The notes beneath the pieces are model-generated. The model was given only the letters and a program-made list of their open reading frames with translations, did not search any database and was not told the origin of the DNA. 64,000 nucleotides of DNA from Brucella oryzae. Its GTDB lineage: Bacteria; Pseudomonadota; Alphaproteobacteria; Rhizobiales; Rhizobiaceae. Positions 30,096 through 40,228 of the stretch are shown here, piece by piece. Location of the stretch: NCBI GenBank assembly GCA_012103035.1, contig JAAVLL010000001.1:2206501-2270500 (forward strand), written 5' to 3'. Each line of letters starts with the position of its first letter. The stretch's first letter is position 1. The position numbers and the translations under genes are program-made.

Positions 30096-32217
30096 CTAAA
30101 TCGGCAATCTGTTGTGCGCGGCAGGTATTTTCAGACCAGTATTGCTGCGATTCTGGATGAAGGAATGCACGTCCCCGGCGGGCATTGGCCGACCGGTCAG
30201 GAAGCCCTGAACCTCGCCAAAACGCTCGGTTCTCAAACGTTCCAGCTGCTGTGCCGTTTCTACACCTTCAGCCGTGGTAACAATATTGAAGCCTGCGCCA
30301 AGCGTTGCCACGGCCTGGATGATGGCCAGATCGCGCGTATCCACCTCGATCCCGGAAACGAAACTGCGATCGATCTTTATTTTATCGAACGGAAATGATC
30401 GCAGATAGCTGAGCGAAGAGTAACCGGTTCCAAAATCATCCATCGCAATGCGAACACCCAGTCGGCGAAGTTCGAACAGGAGCTCGATATTGTTCTTGCT
30501 GTTCGAAAGAAAAACCGACTCGGTGATTTCAAGCTCGAGCCTGTCCGGGGCAGGCCTGCCGCTTCAAGGGCATCCGTGACTGAGCGCAAGAGCGTCGTCT
30601 GATTGAACTGGACCGGTGAAAGATTGACCGAAACCTTTATGTCCTCCGGCCACAGCGCAGCTTCCCGACACGCCATTCCCAGAACCCAGTCTCCGATCGG
30701 CCCGATCAATCCGGTTTCTTCCGCCAATGGAATAAATTCTGCCGGTGAAACCATGCCACGGTCAGGATGACGCCAGCGAATCAGCGCCTCAAAACCCGAA
30801 ATCCTGCCGCTTTCAAGATTGAATATCGGTTGATAATGAAGCTCGAACTGTTCCTCCAGCAGGGCCTGGCGAAGTTCGCCCGTCATAACGTGGCGCTTCT
30901 CCGCGGCCAGGCGCAAGGAGTGCTGATAGAAACGAAATGTGCGGCGTCCACCGGATTTTGAGGCATAAAGCGCAAGATCGGCATTGCGCATCAGCCCATC
31001 GGGATTGTCGCCATGCAACGGCGCCTGGGCAATACCCATGCTGCAGGTGACAAATTCAGAATTGCCCACCAGCTTGAACGCATCCTGAAAAGCCGAAAGG
31101 ATCCGGTCAGCAAACATCGCGATTTGCCCCAGCGTTCCACTGCGATAAACGATGGCGAATTCATCGCCGCCCAACCGCGCGATGAATTCATCCGAAGTCG
31201 TGATTTGCTTCAGACGATGCGCCACTTCCTGCAAAAGTTGGTCACCCGCCTGATGACCGATACTGTCATTGATGTTCTTGAAATGATCGATATCGAGATA
31301 AAACAATGCGAAGGGTTCTGAATCCCCGCCCTTTTCAACAGGCTCTCGACATGGTGGGCAAAATAGGCACGGTTCGGCAGGCCGGTTAGACTGTCATGCA
31401 TGGCAATATGTGCCATACGTTCCTCAATCTCGCGCCGTTCAGTTATATCCTCAACGAGGCCGATCAAATAGCGGGGTTCATTGCCTTCGACGGGCGGGAT
31501 CGAACATTTGATGATCCGCATCGTTCTCGACGTTCCGTCCTTGCGCTCGACCTCGCGTTCGACGCTTAACACATCCCGGCGTCGCATTGCCATGCGATCT
31601 TGCTGGCCGAAGGCAATGGCCTCGCGCTCGGGAAATAGTTCAAGGTCTGTCGATCCGATAGCTTGATCTATCGCCTGCCCGCTCGCAGTTGATGCAGCCT
31701 GATTGTAAAGCACATAACGGCCATCGTCGTGCATATCCTTGACGAAAACACCGAGCGGCAGATTGTTGACGAGACTGTCCAGCAAGGTTTGGGCGTGGTT
31801 TGCCTGACGATTGGCCTCTGCCAACTCTGTCCTATCCTGGACAATAGCCAGAATCGCTTCCTTGCCGTCGAATATCACCTGGCGCCCGTAAGTCAGAACA
31901 TCGATGGTTTCACCATTGGCGCGCAGATGCTGCCAGCGCTCGGGCCGCTCAAGATCGCTGCGGTCCCGAATTGCAGTCAGCATTCTATCCCGTTCGGTTT
32001 GTGGCCGAATATCGAGCACTGTCATGCCTGGAATTTCGTCTGCGGTATAGCCGTAGAGCGTGTACGCAGCATCATTCATAACGATGAAACGCAGTGTTTC
32101 CGGGTCATAAACCCACATAGGTGTCGGGTGTGTCGTGAAAAGGATACGGAAGTCCGGTTCGGACGTGCGCGCCATCGTGTCTTCAGCCGAAGCCGAAGCG
32201 CCCCTTCCCTTCCTCAT
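30096..32217 (-). CDS. PAS-PAS-GGDEF-EAL cyclic-di-GMP protein, two frameshifts
   Basis: This is a signalling protein that can make and/or degrade c-di-GMP. Two PAS-type sensor modules occupy about residues 20-285 (FRILFTTHPTPMWVYDPETLRF and VKDMHDDGRYVLYNQAAS). They are followed by a diguanylate cyclase with intact ARLGGDEF and a phosphodiesterase with SGFEALIRWRHPDRG and the DDFGTGYSSLSYL loop. Both active sites look complete, and no RxxD inhibitory site is seen five residues before GGDEF. One G is missing near 31318 and one C near 30555. Restored length is about 707 residues. There are no membrane helices, so it is probably cytoplasmic. ATG 32217 follows AGG. Confidence 0.87.
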
Positions 32218-32413
32218 CCTAAACCCCTCATCCGACTGATCCTAAAGGACAATTCCGACCTGCTTCATGAGCAGACCGTCTCGTTTCATAGCACTATGAG
32301 CAACACGTGGAAGATGCACCCCGACCATAGATTAAAGCTGAGAATTTTAATAAACCATATACAAATTGAGGGTCGATTTAAGGATTTTCTTTAAAACTGC
32401 ATTTTTCCATCGC

Positions 32414-32442
32414 TTGACCGGCTTCAACTTCCGGCCTATGCC
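32414..32442 (+). promoter_or_regulatory. Putative promoter of the thiamine operon
   Basis: TTGACC (32414-32419), 17-bp spacer, TATGCC (32437-32442) lies directly upstream of the TPP aptamer, leaving the correct room for a transcript starting near 32450. Assignment is by sequence resemblance and position. Confidence 0.5.
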
Positions 32443-32454
32443 TATAGATGCAAA

Positions 32455-32546
32455 ATTCGTTGGGGTGCCTCGCAAGAGGCTGAGAGGCGCGTTCTCGCGT
32501 TAACCCATTGAACCTGATCCGGGTAATACCTGCGTAGGGAACGGAG
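32455..32546 (+). promoter_or_regulatory. TPP riboswitch (THI element)
   Basis: The conserved THI-box core is present: GGGGTGCC, GGCTGAGAGG, then ACCCATTGAACCTGATCC and GGGTAATACCTGCGTAGGGA, closed by a P1 helix of TTCGT with ACGGA. This RNA aptamer binds thiamine pyrophosphate and should shut down the downstream thiD-O-S-G-E-Y-tenA-X operon when TPP is plentiful. Confidence 0.95.
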
Positions 32547-32643
32547 TTTGATGCGTCGCGGACGGGATTTATCCCACTCGGAGCTTACGCTCCCTACAGG
32601 TTCATGACGTCTCATCTTTCCGTTCGGAATGAGAGACGATAGA
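32547..32643 (+). promoter_or_regulatory. Expression platform of the TPP riboswitch
   Basis: TCCCTAC (32591-32597) is complementary to GTAGGGA (32534-32540) in the aptamer. It competes with a local GGAGC/GCTCC hairpin (32580-32593). A further stem GTCTCAT/ATGAGAGAC (32609-32637) sits just before the thiD start and its GAGAGACG ribosome site. The alternatives suggest ligand-controlled access to translation or early termination. The mechanism is inferred from pairing only. Confidence 0.5.
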
Positions 32644-33530
32644 ATGGACCAAAACACAGTTTCTCCCGAACCCAAAACCATAATGGCCAGACACGGTCTG
32701 TGCCCACCTGCGTACCTCCCATCTGTGTGACCATTGCCGGTTCCGACAGCGGCGGCGGCGCCGGATTCAGGCCGACCTCAAGACGTTTTCGGCGCTTGGC
32801 GCCTATGGCGCGAGCGTCATTGCTGCCGTGACCGTACAGAACACCTGCACGGTGAGCGCGGTGCACGACATCCCGCCCGCCATCGTCGCGGGCAGATCGA
32901 TGCGGTTTTCAGCGATCTCGACGTGGCGGCGGTGAAGATCGGCATGGTTTCCGTGCCTGAAACCATTGAAGCCATCGCGCGCGGCCTTGCCCATTTTTCC
33001 GGCCCCGTCGTCGTCGATCCGGTGATGGTGGCAAAGTCGGGTGACCGGCTTTTGAGCGAAAACTCCATTGCGCTTCTGCGACAGAAACTCATTCCGCTCG
33101 CCACGCTTTTGACCCCCAACCGGCCCGAAGCGGCCTGCCTGCTCGGCTGTGGTCTGGCGCTGGATGATGCAGACGCCGAACAACAGGGCCACGCATTGCT
33201 CGAACTCGGCGCGAAGGCGGTTCTGATGAAAGGCGGCCATGCGGAAGGCGAAATCTGCGTCGACCTGCTGGTGCGCCGCGATCAGCCGACGCTGCGTGTC
33301 GAAGCGCCGCGTATCCGGACCGGCAATACCCATGGCACAGGCTGCACGCTTTCTTCGGCCATTGCTGCGGAGCTTGCCAAGAACCTGCCGCTCGAAAAGC
33401 AGTGCTGAGCGCTCATGCCTATCTGCAAGGGGCAATCCGCGCCGCCGATACGTTGAAGATCGGACACGGCCATGGGCCTGTGCATCATTTCCACGATCTC
33501 TGGACAATCCGAACGGAGGAGATTGCATGA
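32644..33530 (+). CDS. thiD: Hydroxymethylpyrimidine/phosphomethylpyrimidine kinase, four frameshifts
   Basis: ThiD phosphorylates HMP and HMP-phosphate to HMP-pyrophosphate for thiamine assembly. The chain [49 protein letters not shown] and the catalytic [19 protein letters not shown] is unmistakable. Start is uncertain: ATG 32644 has a GAGAGACG site, and ATG 32683 is in the same frame. Either needs one lost base before 32721. Other lost bases lie near 32761, 32890 (AGQIDAVF restored) and 33403 ([16 protein letters not shown] restored). The stop at 33528-33530 overlaps the thiO start. It is the first gene after the TPP riboswitch. Confidence 0.83.
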
Positions 33531-34520
33531 TGCGCGTCACTGTCATCGGAGCGGGCGTCGCCGGGCTTGCCACCGCCGCCGAGTTCACCGATCAGGGCCA
33601 TGCCGTCACCGTCATCGCCAAGAGCAGCGAGATTGGCTCGGACAGCTGCTCGTGGTTTGCGGGTGGAATGCTGGCACCCTGGTGTGAGGGTGAGAGCGCA
33701 GAAGAGCCGGTCGTTCGCTTGGGACAGGAAGCAATCGGCTGGTGGGAACAGCACGTTTCGACAGTCCATCGCAAGGGCACGCTTGTACTCTCGCACACAC
33801 GCGATGCGACCGAACTTCGTCGCTTTGCCCGCAGGACAGAGGCATTTGACACCATTGATCATGAGCAGATCGATACGCTCGAACCAGACCTTGCAGGCCG
33901 TTTTCGGCAGGGACTTTTCTTCGCGGCAGAAGGCCATCTCAACCCACGCAAAACATTGATTGAGCTTGCCGAAAAACTGCAGAAGAAAGGCGTGGTCTTT
34001 CATCTGGGGCAGGATGCGAAAACATAAAAGTCGAGGCCGATATAACCGTCGATGCACGTGGCCTTGCAGCGCGTGATCAGCTGCAGGATCTACGCGGCGT
34101 CAAGGGCGAGATGCTCATTGTCCGCTCACGCGACATCAATCTCAGGCGGCCCGTCCGCCTCCTGCATCCGCGCATTCCCTCTACATCGTACCACGCGGCG
34201 ACGGTGTGCACATGATCGGCGCGACGATGATCGAAAGCGACGACCGCCACGGCATAAGCGTGCGCTCGACACTGGAACTTTTGAGCGCGGCTTACGCCTT
34301 GCATCCGGCATTCGGCGAGGCGGAAATTCTAGAAACCGGCGTCGATGCGCGCCCGGCCTTTCCCGACAATCTGCCCCGCGTAAAACGGCGCGGCAAAACC
34401 ATCTATGTCAACGGGCTTTACCGCCACGGCTTCCTGCTTTCGCCGGCGATAGCGCGCATGGCGGTCGCAGCTGCGACCATGCCCGAAACTATGCCCGAAT
34501 TTGTGGAGGATTATGCATGA
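33527..34520 (+). CDS. thiO: Glycine oxidase ThiO, two frameshifts
   Basis: ThiO is an FAD enzyme that oxidises glycine to iminoacetate (dehydroglycine), the nitrogen donor for the thiazole ring. It begins with a Rossmann motif (VTVIGAGVAGLATAAEF) and shows SCSWFAGGMLAPWCE, typical of glycine oxidases. One A is missing near 34020 and one C near 34183 (HPRIPLYIVPRGDG restored), giving about 331 residues. ATG 33527 overlaps the thiD stop and its own stop overlaps thiS (ATGA), so thiD-O-S are translationally coupled. Confidence 0.85.
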
Positions 34521-34714
34521 CAATCGTGCTGAACGGTGAAGTCATCACCACGGCAGCGACCAATCTGGCGGCGCTGCTCGCCGAGATCGAACTGGACGAA
34601 GCCGTGGTCGCAACCGCGCTGAACGGCGAATTCGTGGCAAGCGACGAGCGCGCCGCCGCGATCCTGTCGGCTGGTGATCGCATTGAGGTTCTCGCCCCGA
34701 TGCAGGGAGGCTGA
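34517..34714 (+). CDS. thiS: Sulfur carrier protein ThiS
   Basis: This intact 65-residue ubiquitin-fold protein ends in the diagnostic Gly-Gly (APMQGG). Its thiocarboxylate form donates sulfur to ThiG for thiazole formation. It starts MTIVLNGEVITT and overlaps thiO by 4 bp. No thiF adenylyltransferase is present nearby, so activation must rely on a protein encoded elsewhere. Confidence 0.94.
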   Translation: MTIVLNGEVITTAATNLAALLAEIELDEAVVATALNGEFVASDERAAAILSAGDRIEVLAPMQGG

Positions 34715-34715
34715 G

Positions 34716-35484
34716 ATGCTCGAATTCTATGGTCAAAATTTGAAAGCCGCCTGCTGCTCGGCACGGCGCAATATCCATCGCCCGCTATTCTTGCCGATGC
34801 GGTGCGCGCATCGCGGGCGGGGATCGTGACCGTGTCGCTGCGTCGCGAAAGCGGCGAGGCCCGCGCCGGGCAGGACTTCTGGGCGCTGATCCGGAAACTG
34901 GGCGTGGCTATTCTGCCCAATACGGCAGGCTGTCACACGCCGCGTGAAGCCGTGACCACGGCCAAGATGGCGCGTGAAATCTTCGGCACCAGCTGGATCA
35001 AGCTGGAAGTGATCGGCGATCACGACACGCTGCAGCCCGATCCGTTCGGCCTTGTGGAAGCAGCGCGCACGCTCTGCGACGACGGTTTTGAGGTCTTTCC
35101 CTATATGAATGACGATCTGGTCGTCGCGGAAAAGCTCATTGAAGCTGGTTGCAAGGTGCTGATGCCCTGGGGCGCGCCCATCGGCTCGGGCCGTGGCCTC
35201 AACAATCCTTACGCGCTGAAGACCATGCGGGCGCATTTCCCCGATATTCCGCTCGTCGTGGATGCTGGCATCGGCGTGCCATCCCATGCGGCAGAGGCGA
35301 TGGAGCTGGGCTATGACGCCGTGCTCATCAACACCGCTGTCGCCAAGGCAGGCGATCCCGTCGCCATGGCGCGCGGTTTCGCGCTTGCGGTCGAAGCCGG
35401 GCGGCTCGCTTTCGAGGCCGACGCCATCGAAGCGCGCGACATGGCGGCCCCTCCACTCCCCTTCTCGGAAAGGCATTTCTGTAA
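34716..35484 (+). CDS. thiG: Thiazole synthase ThiG, two frameshifts
   Basis: ThiG builds the thiazole phosphate from deoxyxylulose phosphate, dehydroglycine and ThiS thiocarboxylate. TIM-barrel landmarks are visible: [16 protein letters not shown] with the catalytic lysine, [15 protein letters not shown] and [19 protein letters not shown]. One A is missing near 34735 ([18 protein letters not shown] restored) and one near 35469, after which the protein ends ...FSEKAFL with a stop overlapping the thiE ATG (TAATG). The restored length of 256 residues is exactly typical. Confidence 0.87.
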
Positions 35485-36090
35485 TGGCCCTTGATCCGTT
35501 CTACCCTATCTTCGACAGCGCCAAGTGGCTGGAGCGCATGGTGCCGCTCGGCGTCAGGCTGGTGCAGTTGCGCGTCAAGGACAAGACCGAGCCCGAACTG
35601 CGCAGTGAAATCCGCGCCGCACGGGAAATCTGCCTTGCACATGACTGCCAGCTGATCGTCAACGACTACTGGAAGCTCGCGCTGGAGGAAGGTTGCGACT
35701 TCATCCATCTCGGACAGGAAGACCTTGACGATGCCGATCTCGACGCCATTCGCGCCGGTGGTTTGAAGCTCGGCGTTTCAAGCCATGACGAGGCCGAACT
35801 CGATCGCGCTTTGTCGGTAAAGCCAGACTATATCGCGCTCGGCCCCATCTACCCGACCATTTTGAAAAAGATGAAATGGCACGAACAGGGCCTCCCCGCC
35901 TTGGGGAATGGAAGGCGCGGATCGGCAACATTCCGCTCGTCGGCATCGGTGGCATGAGCGTTGAACGCGCGCCAGGCGTTTTCGATGCGGGCGCCGATAT
36001 CGTTTCCGTCGTCACCGACATTACCCTTAACCCCGATCCGGAGGCCCGCGCGCGGAATGGATCGAAATTACACGGCCCTATGTAACTTAG
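35484..36090 (+). CDS. thiE: Thiamine phosphate synthase ThiE, two frameshifts
   Basis: ThiE joins HMP-pyrophosphate and thiazole phosphate to give thiamine phosphate. Conserved elements include [45 protein letters not shown] and LGPIYPT. One C is missing near 35897 ([22 protein letters not shown] restored) and one G near 36056 ([12 protein letters not shown] restored), ending at 36090 with about 202 residues. The stop codon lies inside the first arm of a 13-bp hairpin (36087-36129) that may partly terminate transcription before thiY. Confidence 0.85.
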
Positions 36091-36129
36091 AGCGGTTCCG
36101 GTTAAACGGAATCGCTGGAACCGCTCTAA
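36087..36129 (+). terminator. Long hairpin at the end of thiE
   Basis: TTAGAGCGGTTCC (36087-36099) and GGAACCGCTCTAA (36117-36129) form a perfect 13-bp stem. Without a T tract it could be a partial terminator, or part of the adjacent dispersed repeat. Confidence 0.55.
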
Positions 36130-36143
36130 CTATCTGTTTTGTC

Positions 36144-36187
36144 GCATTATCTTACGCAAAACCGCTTCGCACTTTTGCTGGAAATGC
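36144..36187. repeat. Dispersed 44-bp palindromic element, copy B (thiE-thiY gap)
   Basis: It runs GCATTATC...CAAAACCGCTTCGCACTTTTGC...GAAATGC. It shares the ACCGCTTCGCACTTTTGCTG core almost exactly with copy D at 40674-40717. Confidence 0.65.
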
Positions 36188-36207
36188 TCTAGTTTCTGGA
36201 GGAAACA

Positions 36208-37185
36208 TTGAAAAACTGGTTTTGCAGCGCTCTTCAGCGCCACGGCTTCGTTTGCCCTGATTTCGGCTCAGGCCGCCCAGGCGGGCGACAGGCTGAAGCT
36301 CATCCTCGACTGGTATGTGAACCCCGATCACGGGCCGATCATCGTTGCCGACAAGCTCGGCTACTTCAAGGATGCCGGGCTGGATGTGGATATCGTCGCG
36401 CCTGCCGATGCTTCGACACCAACCAAGATGGTGGCGGCGGGACAGGCCGATCTCGCCATTTCCTATCAGCAGCAGGTACATCTTCAGGTGCATGAAGGCC
36501 TGCCGCTTGTTCGCGTCGGCACGCTGATCGACTCGCCGCTCAACTGCCTGATGACCCGCGACGACGGATCGGTGAATGCAATTGCCGACCTCAAGGGCAA
36601 GAAGATCGGTTATTCGGTCGCCGGAACCGAGGAAACTTTGCTTGGCACCATTCTTGGCCAGCACGGCGTCAAACTCTCCGATGTCGAACTCATCAATGTG
36701 AATTTCTCGCTGGCGCCATCGCTGATGTCGAAGCAGGTCGATGCCGTGATGGGCGCTTATCGCAATGTCGAATTGAACCAGATGGCTGTCGAAGGCGTTC
36801 CCGGCAAATGCTTTTTCGTCGAGGAGGAAGGCGTGCCGGTCTATGACGAACTGGTCTATGTCGCCGCCACGAACAAACTGGATGCGGCGGAAAGGACAAG
36901 ATTTCGCGCTTCCTCGCCGCCACCGAGAAGGCCGCGCAATATATCGTCAATCACCCCGAGAAGAGTTACGAGGTCTTTGCCTCCTACAGCACGGAACTGA
37001 AGGACGAATTGAACCAGCGCGCGTGGAAAGACACGGTTGCCCGCTTCTCGCGCGCGCCTGCAAGCCTCGATTATGGACGCTGGCAGCGTTATGAGGCCTA
37101 TCTCAAGGAGCACAATCTGGTGCCCTCCATCCTGCCGGTCGAAAAATTCGCCATCGATGTCAATGCCGAAGGGAGCAAATCATGA
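36208..37185 (+). CDS. thiY: ThiY-like thiamine-precursor ABC substrate-binding protein, two frameshifts
   Basis: This periplasmic protein of the NMT1/THI5-like family binds a pyrimidine thiamine precursor; ThiY of bacilli binds formylaminopyrimidine. A signal peptide (ATASFALISAQAAQA) precedes LKLILDWYVNPDHGPIIVADKLGYF, the family hallmark. Translation apparently starts at TTG 36208 behind GGAGG. The A run after it is off by one extra or two missing bases, and one A is lost near 36893 (AAEKDKISRFLAATEK restored), giving about 325 residues. The stop overlaps tenA (ATGA). The matching permease is thiX, and no ATPase gene follows. Confidence 0.82.
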
Positions 37186-37876
37186 GCCAGCCGCAGCCGC
37201 ATTATTCATCCGAACTGTTCACGCGCCTTCGCGCCGCAACACTTGGTGACTGGAAGCCTTATATCGAGCACGACTTCGTGCGCGGGCTGGGTGACGGCAC
37301 GCTGCCGAAGGCTGCTTTCCTGCATTATCTCCGTCAGGATTATGTCTATCTGCATCATTACGCCCGCGCCTTCGCGCTCGGCGTCGTCAAGGCCAACACC
37401 TTGCAGGAAACAAGGCTTTGCGCCCAGATTATGCATGGTCTGACAGTGACGGAGCTGCCGCTTCATATCGGCATCTGCGCCCGCGAAGGGATCAACGAAG
37501 ACGAGCTTTACGCAACGAAGGAGGAGCCGGAAAACCTTGCCTATACGCGCTATGTGCTCGATTGCGGACAGGCAGGCGATTTCCTCGACCTGCTGACGGC
37601 GCTTGTGCCCTGCGCGCATGGCTATGGCGAGATCGGCCTCAATCTCGCCGCGACCGCCTTGCCCGGCACGCCCTATCAGGAATGGATCGATACCTATGCC
37701 GGGGCTGAATATCAGGACATGTGCCACACGGTGGGCAGGCTTTTCGATCAGGCTGCCAAAGACCGCATCGGCGACGACTTCGAAAAAGCCCGCGCTGGCC
37801 AAGACTCTGCCAGATTTTCGCCACGGCAAGTAGGCTCGAAGCCGATTTCTGGTCCATGGGTTTGAAAGCCGGATAG
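37182..37876 (+). CDS. tenA: TenA-family aminopyrimidine aminohydrolase, one frameshift
   Basis: TenA hydrolyses aminopyrimidine from degraded thiamine to HMP. The active-site segment LVPCAHGYGEIG carries the expected cysteine and glutamate, and FLHYLRQDYVYLHHYARAFALG is the family N-terminal signature. One A is missing near 37784 (FEKSPRWPRLCQIFATASRLEADFW restored). The protein then ends MGLKAG at 37876, with about 231 residues. It overlaps both neighbours (ATGA with thiY, TAGTG with thiX), linking hydrolysis directly to uptake of the precursor. Confidence 0.87.
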
Positions 37877-38649
37877 TGAACGAAGCACTCCAGAACCGAA
37901 GTCGAATAAAGCGCGTCGCCGATGGATTGCTGTCGGCGGCGGCGGCACTCGCCATATGGCAGGCGGTGGTGAGCATCGGTCAGATGCCGCGCTTCATCCT
38001 GCCGGGACCGCTCGATGTCGTGCAGGCGCTCGTGACCAATGCGGGACTGATCGCGGAGAATGCCGCTGCCACCATCGGCGAAGTTCTGGGCGGTCTGGTG
38101 CTCGGCTCTGCGGTCGGCATCGCCACCGCCATCGGACTGATGATGTCGCCGCTTGCGCAGCGACTTGTCATGCCGGTGATGGTGTTCAGCCAAGCGATTC
38201 CGATCTTCGCGCTCGCCCCCATCCTGACCCTCTGGCTTGGTTATGGACCGGCTTCCAAGATTGCAGTCACCGTGCTGATGATCTTCTTTCCCGTCGTTTC
38301 AACCTTCTTCGACGGGATGCGGCGCACCGAAACGAGCCTGATCGACGCGGCGGAAATTCTCGGAGCCGGACGCATGGCGATCCTGTTTCGCATCCGCATC
38401 CCTCCGCCTTTCCTTCGCTGGCGTCGGGTCTGAGCCTCGCCGCCGTCTATGCGCCCATCGGGGCGGTGGTCGGCGAATGGGTCGGTGCATCCAAGGGGCT
38501 CGGCTATCTGATGCTGCTCGCCAATGGGCGTGCCAAGGTGGATCTGATGTTCGCCTGCCTGTTTGTTCTGGCGGCTTTCACCATGCTGCTGCACGGCACG
38601 GTATCGCATTTCGCCCGCAAGCTTGCCGCCTGGCCGAAAAGCCGCATAA
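37876..38649 (+). CDS. thiX: ThiX-like thiamine-precursor ABC permease, two frameshifts
   Basis: This is the inner-membrane permease partner of ThiY (SsuC/TauC type), with ILPGPLDVVQALVTNAGLI, the EAA-like segment RRTETSLIDAAEILGAG and about six hydrophobic helices. GTG 37876 overlaps the tenA stop. Bases are lost near 38403 (IPSALPSLASGLSLAAVYAPIG restored). The end is uncertain: a further frame change near 38630-38645 would place the stop at 38647-38649, immediately before the terminator. Without it the frame runs into repeats. No ThiZ ATPase follows, so the ATPase must be encoded elsewhere or shared. Confidence 0.75.
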
Positions 38650-38674
38650 AAACCGGCGGTTTCCCGCCGGTTTT
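38649..38674 (+). terminator. Rho-independent terminator of the thiamine operon
   Basis: AAAACCGGCGG (38649-38659), loop TTTC, CCGCCGGTTTT (38664-38674) is a perfect 11-bp stem ending in T's, marking the operon end after thiX. Confidence 0.87.
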
Positions 38675-38691
38675 GCATCCACTCAGACCGC

Positions 38692-38733
38692 TAAAGCGTG
38701 TCGCGTTCAATCATATTCACGCGACACGCTTTA
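38692..38733. repeat. 15-bp perfect inverted repeat
   Basis: TAAAGCGTGTCGCGT (38692-38706) and ACGCGACACGCTTTA (38719-38733) are exact complements around a 12-nt AT-rich loop. The repeat lies between the thiamine operon terminator and copy C of the 44-bp element, and may form one composite unit with it. Confidence 0.65.
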
Positions 38734-38746
38734 AGCTTTGTTTTAC

Positions 38747-38791
38747 GCATGTCTTTATCCCGAAACCGGTTCCCACTTTCGGGAGACATGC
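38747..38791. repeat. Dispersed 44-bp palindromic element, copy C
   Basis: Outer arms GCATGTCT (38747-38754) and AGACATGC (38784-38791) enclose inner arms CCCGAAA (38759-38765) and TTTCGGG (38777-38783) around ACCGGTTCCCAC. This is the most regular copy in the window. Confidence 0.7.
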
Positions 38792-38795
38792 TTTA

Positions 38796-40228
38796 TCAGG
38801 CCAGCGTATAGGCCGTCTTGACGGTGGTGTAGAACTCGGCTGCATAACGGCCCTGCTCGCGCGGACCGTAGCTCGAACCCTTGCGCCCGCCGAACGGCAC
38901 GTGGAAATCGACGCCGGCGGTCGGCAGATTGACCATCACCATGCCCGCTTCCGAATTGCGCTTGAAATGCGTGGCATATTTCAGGCTCGTCGTGCAGATG
39001 CCCGATGACAGGCCGAAGCTCGTATCATTGGCCGTGGCAAGCGCTTCCTCATAATCCTTGACGCGGATGACCGAAGCGACGGGCCCAAAATTTCCTCGCG
39101 GCTGATGCGCATCTGGTTGGTGGCTTCGGTGAAGAGCGCTGGCTGGAGATAGAAGCCCGGTGTTTCGCGGTTGAGACGCTCGCCGCCAAAGGCAAGCTTC
39201 GCGCCTTCCTTGCGGCCGATCTCGATATAATCCATGTCCTGCTTGAGCTGGCTTTCATCCACGACCGGGCCGATATGCGTGCCCTGCTTCAGGGCATTGT
39301 CGACCACGACGGTCTTGAGCTTTTCGATTGCCGCGGCGACGAACTTGTCGTGGATGCCTTCCGTCACGATGATGCGCGAAGACGCGGTGCAGCGCTGGCC
39401 GGTCGAGAAGAAGGCCGAATTGACCACGGATTCGACCGCGACATTGAGATCGGCATCGTCCAGAACAACTACCGGGTTCTTGCCGCCCATTTCAAGCTGG
39501 AAACGGCGGTTATGCTCGATGGAGGCGGCGGCAACGCGCTTGCCCGTACCGGTCGAGCCGGTGAAGGTGACGGCGTTGACGTCCGCACTGTCCAGAATGG
39601 TCTGGCCGACAACCGAGCCCTTGCCCATGACGAGGTTGAGAACGCCCTTCGGAAGACCCGCGCGGTGCAGGATATCGACAATCGCCCAGGAGCAGCCGGG
39701 CACGAGATCAGCCGGTTTGAACACAATCGTGTTGCCGTAGCAAAGTGCCGGAGCGATCTTCCAGGCCGGGATGGCAATCGGGAAATTCCACGGCGTGATG
39801 ATGCCGACCACGCCGACCGGCTCGCGGGTGATCTCGACGCCGATGCCCGGACGGGCAGAAGGCAGAACCTCGCCAGCGAGGCGGAGGCACTCGCCTGCGA
39901 AGAAATCGAAAATCTGGCTGGCGCGGATGGTTTCACCAATGCCTTCGGCCAGCGTCTTGCCTTCTTCGCGCGACAGAAGACGGCCAAGCTCGTCCTTGCG
40001 CGCCAGAATTTCGTCGGCGGTTTTGCGCAGGATGGCATGGCGCTCCAGAATGCCGGAACGCGACCAGGCCGGGAAAGCGGCTTTCGCAGCAGCAATCGCA
40101 GCCTTGGTGTCCTCGGCAGTTGCCCGCGCATAGGTTCCCACGACATCATTGGTGTCCGAAGGATTGATGTTGGCGCTCGCGTCGCCGCCGACCCATTCGC
40201 CCGCAATCAGATTTTGATGAATTGTCAT
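38796..40228 (-). CDS. Aldehyde dehydrogenase, alpha-ketoglutarate semialdehyde dehydrogenase-like, one frameshift
   Basis: This NAD(P)-dependent aldehyde dehydrogenase most resembles the 2,5-dioxopentanoate (alpha-ketoglutaric semialdehyde) group, which ends non-phosphorylative sugar or hydroxyproline breakdown. It starts MTIHQNLIAGEWVGG behind CAGGAG. Landmarks are VVGIITPWNFPIAIPAWK, catalytic Glu in LEMGGKNPVVV and catalytic Cys in FFSTGQRCTASSR. One T is missing near 39091 (REEIFGPVASVIRVKDYEEA restored). Restored length is about 477 residues. It stands alone on the minus strand, and no clear pathway partner is adjacent, so the substrate is tentative. Confidence 0.8.

Noticed and set aside
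32734..33408. Possible separate short kinase or remnant next to thiD
   Set aside because: The frames join into one normal ThiD once single lost bases are restored, so they are not separate genes.
38650..39008. C-terminal extension of the ThiX permease through the repeats
   Set aside because: The open frame passes through a perfect terminator and two palindromic repeats and then overlaps the convergent aldehyde dehydrogenase. A frame error near 38630-38645 with a stop at 38647-38649 is more sensible.
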